Part shown: one piece after another, positions 6,938 to 9,691 of the stretch
Position numbering within the stretch: the stretch's first letter is position 1
Layout: the number at the start of each line of letters is the position of its first letter
From: Methanolacinia sp964465295
GTDB taxonomy: Archaea > Halobacteriota > Methanomicrobia > Methanomicrobiales > Methanomicrobiaceae
Assembly (NCBI GenBank): GCA_964465295.1
Contig: CAYXKC010000060.1
Span: 1 to 9,691 of the forward strand
DNA: 9,691 nt
Reading direction: 5' to 3'
The notes under the pieces: generated by a model
The model's input: the letters and a program-made list of their open reading frames with translations, nothing else
Databases searched by the model: none
Told to the model about the DNA's origin: nothing
Position numbers and translations under genes: made by a program

Positions 6938-8244
6938 TTTCGGAACACCTCAGGATTTTGATTAAGCAGATTGACGATCGTTTGTGTAAGATAAGCATGG
7001 CCGCGCAGGCCGACAAACGGGGTCCCATCATAGCGGTAAATGTGATCGAAAGCCGGGAACGCGGCATGAATCCTTATTGGCACATTCCTGGATATCTGCA
7101 GGTCGTAGGAATTGCCAAAGACAATATGCGGATTCATGCTGGAAATGGCATCTTGCAGGGTCCAGCTATCCGGCTCGATCAGAAGCCTCACATCCTTCCC
7201 CAGGCCAAAATTCGCTTCCCGGTTCAATCTCTGCGACCAGATCGGGGATGCGGGCAGGACAATTAAAGATGGATTGATGCCCCACTCGTCCCGCATCATT
7301 GCAGCAAGCCCAGACGAATAATCGAAGGGACATGATATCGCCGCTCTCAAGTGATCGATATTTTGCAGAAAATTAACCAGCTCCAATATGGAAAATCCGT
7401 ATTTTTCCAGTTCAGCCCTCACCATTCCTTTATCCAGGCTAATTCCCAGAATGCTCGCTATGTCCTTCATCCAGTCAATGGAACCTTTGACTCCAAAGGG
7501 AAGGCCGTAGTAGTAGGGAGTGCCGAAGCGCTCTTTCAGGATTGCTGCGGCCTCAAGCCCGATGTCTCTTGTCACAAGGTTCAAGGAGGCGCATGCCATA
7601 TTCTTGATCGCGTCCACATCGGTATTGCATGTAAAGACCGTGTTGACCCGGATTCCCATGAGGCCCAGCATCCTTTCCAGCTCTGCCAGGTCGGATATGA
7701 TGTTGAAGGAATCGATAGTCGGGCCGATTATATTAACTGTGCAGGGTTTTGTCCATGAGGGCGCATCATTTGACCTTACTTTTTTTGTGCAATCCTCTGC
7801 AATATCTCTGGCCAGAGTGCCAAAAACCTCCCGAATTCCTATAGTGTAGTCTCCGGCAAAGCCGCCGCTGGGAAAAGATAGCATGCGAGCATTAATAGTC
7901 GGCTGAATCTCCTCGATGATCCCCTGCAGATCCAGACCAATCACGGATGTGACCCCCGTGGCCACCAGGGCGATCATTTCTGGATGGTATTTGCGGTCCA
8001 GCTCTACAATCGCCTCCTTGATTTTCTTGTCCCTGCCCATGACTACATCGTCCTCATCCATTCCGCTGGAGAAGAGCTTGCCCTTGGGGGACTGCCGGTT
8101 CATGATCATGTAGTTGAAGGCATTGTAGTTGCAGGTGCCGGTGGAGCCGTGTTCAAGTATCAGTAGGTCTTTGATGCCAGAAAGCGCCCAGAGGACCCCG
8201 AAATAGTCGGAAGGAACCGGAAATCCATTGTGCTTTAAGTCCAT
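6934..8244 (-). CDS. Nitrogenase-like component 1 subunit, NifK/BchZ-like (one cluster cysteine)
   Basis: 436-residue member of the oxidoreductase/nitrogenase component 1 family (PF00148-like), presumed partner of the subunit at 8248-9561. Landmarks are EHGSTGTCNYNAF (31-43), GMDEDDVVMGRDKKIKEAI (61-79), DRKYHPEMIALVATGVTSVIGLD (83-105), the second-domain segment PYYYGLPFGVKGSIDWMKDIA (243-263), and the NifK/BchB-style end GTPFVGLRGHAYL (407-419). Only one of the three cluster-type cysteines of the family remains: C38. The position equivalent to the partner's C119 is G97, and there is no N-terminal Cys. Remaining cysteines (152, 168, 206, 218, 305) are outside those motifs. A single ligand from this chain matches BchZ of chlorophyllide reductase. 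Start ATG lies three bases after the previous stop, with GGTGGAG just upstream. Substrate unknown; not nitrogenase. Confidence 0.9.
   Translation of the reverse strand: MDLKHNGFPVPSDYFGVLWALSGIKDLLILEHGSTGTCNYNAFNYMIMNRQSPKGKLFSSGMDEDDVVMGRDKKIKEAIVELDRKYHPEMIALVATGVTSVIGLDLQGIIEEIQPTINARMLSFPSGGFAGDYTIGIREVFGTLARDIAEDCTKKVRSNDAPSWTKPCTVNIIGPTIDSFNIISDLAELERMLGLMGIRVNTVFTCNTDVDAIKNMACASLNLVTRDIGLEAAAILKERFGTPYYYGLPFGVKGSIDWMKDIASILGISLDKGMVRAELEKYGFSILELVNFLQNIDHLRAAISCPFDYSSGLAAMMRDEWGINPSLIVLPASPIWSQRLNREANFGLGKDVRLLIEPDSWTLQDAISSMNPHIVFGNSYDLQISRNVPIRIHAAFPAFDHIYRYDGTPFVGLRGHAYLTQTIVNLLNQNPEVFRN
6946..6951 (-). promoter_or_regulatory. Ribosome-binding site supporting a TTG start of the NifH-like gene
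   Basis: Minus-strand GAGGTG, 8 nt before TTG 6937. It lies inside the end of the upstream gene and fits the archaeal anti-Shine-Dalgarno GGAGGTGATC. There is no in-frame ATG that would keep the P-loop intact. Confidence 0.65.
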
Positions 8245-8247
8245 GAA

Positions 8248-9561
8248 TTAGCACTCTCCACCGGCCAGGATCTTCTCCTTGAACATCAAAGCCTCAAGGC
8301 CTGGTGGCTTTTCCATAATCAGCCGCAAAACCTCAAGCGTGCTATCAAAGCCCAACAAATAATTAGACGTTGAAAGGACTATAAGCCGAATTCCCATTCG
8401 GGCCAATGAAGAGCGCTCAAAAGTGCCAACGGAGATGTCCGGAGAGAGTTCTGCCAGAAGCTCTTCATTTTGCAGGGAGTTATCTCCCCGGAAAACGATC
8501 GGATCGAATCCAGCATTTAAAAGAGATTGGATGTCGGGCCGGTCTTCAGGCTGAATCGTTTGCAGCAGCATCGCTCTTGGCTCGATGCCAATATTCGCCA
8601 AAAAGTGTGCCAAATCGAACGGTCGGCCAGAGGTGCCGAAAACCGCACAGGTCATGCCGGAGAGGGCAGCACGGGCTTTTTCCTGCTGAGCTTCTGTCTT
8701 TTTCTTCAAGTCCGCGACCTCGACCGGCAGATCGACATTTAAAGCGGATGCAATATTTTGATACCACTCTTCTATCGAGTCTGGATGATAGGGTTTTCGG
8801 CAGTAAATATAATTCGTGCCAAACTTTTCTTTCATCATCCTGGCCAATGGAAGGCCATACTGGTCCAAAACGATATTGAGCTGGACCCCAGGAGCCTCTT
8901 CGAGCTCAGAGGGCGTGCAGTAGGATGGGATGACGTTCTTGATCCGGACCCCTTTGCCGCTTAGCAATCTTACAAGCTCCGTCTTTCTGGCAGTAGAGGT
9001 CCACAGGCCCAGGATGTTTGCGGTTCTTTCCTCCTGCGGCTGTTCTTTCATCAGCTCAAAGAGGGACTTGAACATGTTCTCAACTCCCGGTGCTGCTCCC
9101 TCGCAGGTGAAATTTTCAGTATGAATTGTCAGCAGCTTGGCCTTGACAGAGGGCCGGATCTCATCGATGCAAGCGTCAAAGTCCTCGCCCACGATCTCCT
9201 GCAGACAGGAGGTGATCAGGAACAAAACCTCTGGATGGTACTCCTGGTCGGCCTGAAAGATGGCTTCTCTCACCTTCTCCTGAAAGCCAAATATGATATC
9301 ATCTTGAGAATAATTTACAAATAGAAGATTATTGGGGCGTGGGTCAGAGGTGAGCGACCTCATGTTCATAGAGAGCTTGGCATTGTAAAGACAAATTGCC
9401 GGGCCAAACAGCAGCGCATAGGAATTCTTGATCAGAGGCACAGTTCCTGCCACCGCCCTAAAAGAGCAGTGCTGGCCGGGATACTTTGCATGCGCAGTTG
9501 CCGCTAGAGATCCGTCATCAGGAAGCTCGCTTAATCTAAGGCATTTGTTCTCGATACTCAT
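8248..9561 (-). CDS. Nitrogenase-like component 1 subunit, NifD/BchY-like (three cluster cysteines)
   Basis: 437-residue component 1 protein. It keeps all three N-terminal cluster cysteines: C32 (AKYPGQHCSF), C57 (LLFGPAICLYN, equivalent to GPxGC) and C119 (FLITSCLQEIVGED). SQDDIIFGFQEKVREAI (85-101) matches the DDVVMG..KKIKEAI of its partner, so the two are paralogous halves of a heterodimer or heterotetramer. In the C-terminus, NYLLGFDS (400-407) aligns with the NifD YHGFDG segment, and the cofactor-binding histidine is leucine (L403); an FeMo-type cofactor is therefore unlikely. Length fits BchY, BchN, NifE and CfbD rather than catalytic NifD (about 480-540). The last residue is Cys437. 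The gene heads the D-K-H operon, its ATG overlapping the stop of a tiny upstream frame by four bases. NifE-like scaffold function is less likely because no other nif genes are seen. Confidence 0.9.
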   Translation of the reverse strand: MSIENKCLRLSELPDDGSLAATAHAKYPGQHCSFRAVAGTVPLIKNSYALLFGPAICLYNAKLSMNMRSLTSDPRPNNLLFVNYSQDDIIFGFQEKVREAIFQADQEYHPEVLFLITSCLQEIVGEDFDACIDEIRPSVKAKLLTIHTENFTCEGAAPGVENMFKSLFELMKEQPQEERTANILGLWTSTARKTELVRLLSGKGVRIKNVIPSYCTPSELEEAPGVQLNIVLDQYGLPLARMMKEKFGTNYIYCRKPYHPDSIEEWYQNIASALNVDLPVEVADLKKKTEAQQEKARAALSGMTCAVFGTSGRPFDLAHFLANIGIEPRAMLLQTIQPEDRPDIQSLLNAGFDPIVFRGDNSLQNEELLAELSPDISVGTFERSSLARMGIRLIVLSTSNYLLGFDSTLEVLRLIMEKPPGLEALMFKEKILAGGEC

Positions 9562-9638
9562 TTATTTTCACAGCCCAAACAATCATTGCAGGTCAGGTCC
9601 TCAATTTCCTGGATCAGCATTGCTCTGTGGTTGATCAT
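9558..9638 (-). CDS. Tiny Cys-rich ORF (CxxCxxC) coupled to the NifD/BchY-like gene
   Basis: A 26-codon frame from ATG 9638 to TGA 9558, ending LTCNDCLGCENK with three cysteines spaced CxxCxxC. The ATG has GGGGTGGATC eight to seventeen bases upstream, close to the archaeal ribosome-binding consensus, and the stop overlaps the next ATG by four bases (ATGA), the usual sign of coupling. An in-frame TGA at 9687-9689 caps its length at 42 codons. It overlaps the end of another frame by 38 nt. It may be a small metal or iron-sulfur binding protein, or the displaced C-terminus of the upstream gene after a frameshift. I do not recognise a family. Confidence 0.4.
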   Translation of the reverse strand: MINHRAMLIQEIEDLTCNDCLGCENK

Positions 9639-9691
9639 CCTCGATCCACCCCTCGATATCCAGATAGACGTCCCGAAGCTCCTCCTTCATC
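9601..9691 (-). CDS. C-terminal end of an unidentified upstream gene
   Basis: Minus-strand frame entering from the right edge and ending at TGA 9601-9603: an acidic tail beginning MKEELRDVYLDIEGWIED and ending NADPGN. Codon use looks coding-like (mixed, G/C-leaning third positions), but 29 residues are too few to identify it. An ATG occurs at 9690; whether it is a start or internal cannot be seen. It reads into the tiny Cys-rich frame, so both may be parts of one gene. Confidence 0.35.
   Translation of the reverse strand, partial: MKEELRDVYLDIEGWIEDDQPQSNADPGN

Noticed and set aside
6194..9561. Calling the operon nifDKH (nitrogen-fixing nitrogenase)
   Set aside because: The subunits are too short, one has a single cluster Cys, the cofactor His is Leu, and no nifB, nifE or nifN is present.
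6194..9561. Calling the genes cfbC/cfbD of coenzyme F430 biosynthesis
   Set aside because: CfbD acts without a second component-1 subunit; here two diverged subunits are adjacent, and no cfbB or cfbE neighbour is visible. A relationship of the reductase to CfbC is not excluded.
1..9691. CRISPR arrays, insertion sequences, tRNA or rRNA genes
   Set aside because: No regularly spaced long repeats, terminal inverted repeats, transposase motifs or cloverleaf-like segments were seen; nearly all of the window is coding on one strand.

Overview
The window most likely comes from an archaeon, probably a methanogen of the Methanosarcinales/Methanotrichales type. Signs of this are AT-rich intergenic gaps with archaeal TATA-like boxes and T-rich ends, Shine-Dalgarno sequences of the GGAGGTGATC type, at least one well-supported TTG start, and a dockerin-type calcium-binding module fused to a substrate-binding protein. 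Genus assignment is inference. All convincing genes lie on the minus strand and read from high to low coordinates; open frames on the plus strand look like shadows.

Layout in transcription order. (1) At the right edge (9558-9691) are the end of an unidentified gene and, overlapping it in another frame, a tiny Cys-rich frame (CxxCxxC). The tiny frame overlaps the next start by four bases. (2) A tight three-gene nitrogenase-like set follows: a NifD/BchY-like subunit (8248-9561), a NifK/BchZ-like subunit (6934-8244) and a NifH-like ATP-dependent iron-sulfur reductase (6194-6937). The spacing is +3 nt, then a 4-nt overlap, so they are almost surely one operon ending in a T-run. (3) A secreted substrate-binding protein (SBP) with an N-terminal pair of dockerin/EF-hand calcium loops (4808-6058) has its own promoter region. 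(4) A second secreted SBP of the same family (3640-4656) overlaps by 4 nt (ATGA) a large CobN-type metallochelatase subunit. The chelatase runs uninterrupted for 1214 residues to the left edge, probably lacking only its last few dozen residues.

Interpretation. The two component-1 subunits together supply three plus one cysteines at the cluster positions (C32, C57, C119 in one; C38 in the other). This is the ligand arrangement known for chlorophyllide reductase BchYZ, and resembles dark protochlorophyllide reductase (three Cys plus one Asp). It is not that of nitrogenase, which has three plus three. The NifD histidine that binds the active-site cofactor is replaced by leucine. Having two component-1 subunits also sets it apart from CfbCD of coenzyme F430 synthesis, whose component 1 is a single NifD-like protein. 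Together with CobN, a chelatase for corrin-type tetrapyrroles, and two SBPs of the BtuF/FhuD class, the simplest reading is an archaeal nitrogenase-like reductase acting on an imported or newly metallated tetrapyrrole or metal complex. The substrate is unknown. No permease, transporter ATPase or AAA+ chelatase partners are in the window. The leaders of both SBP genes share a sequence element, suggesting co-regulation.
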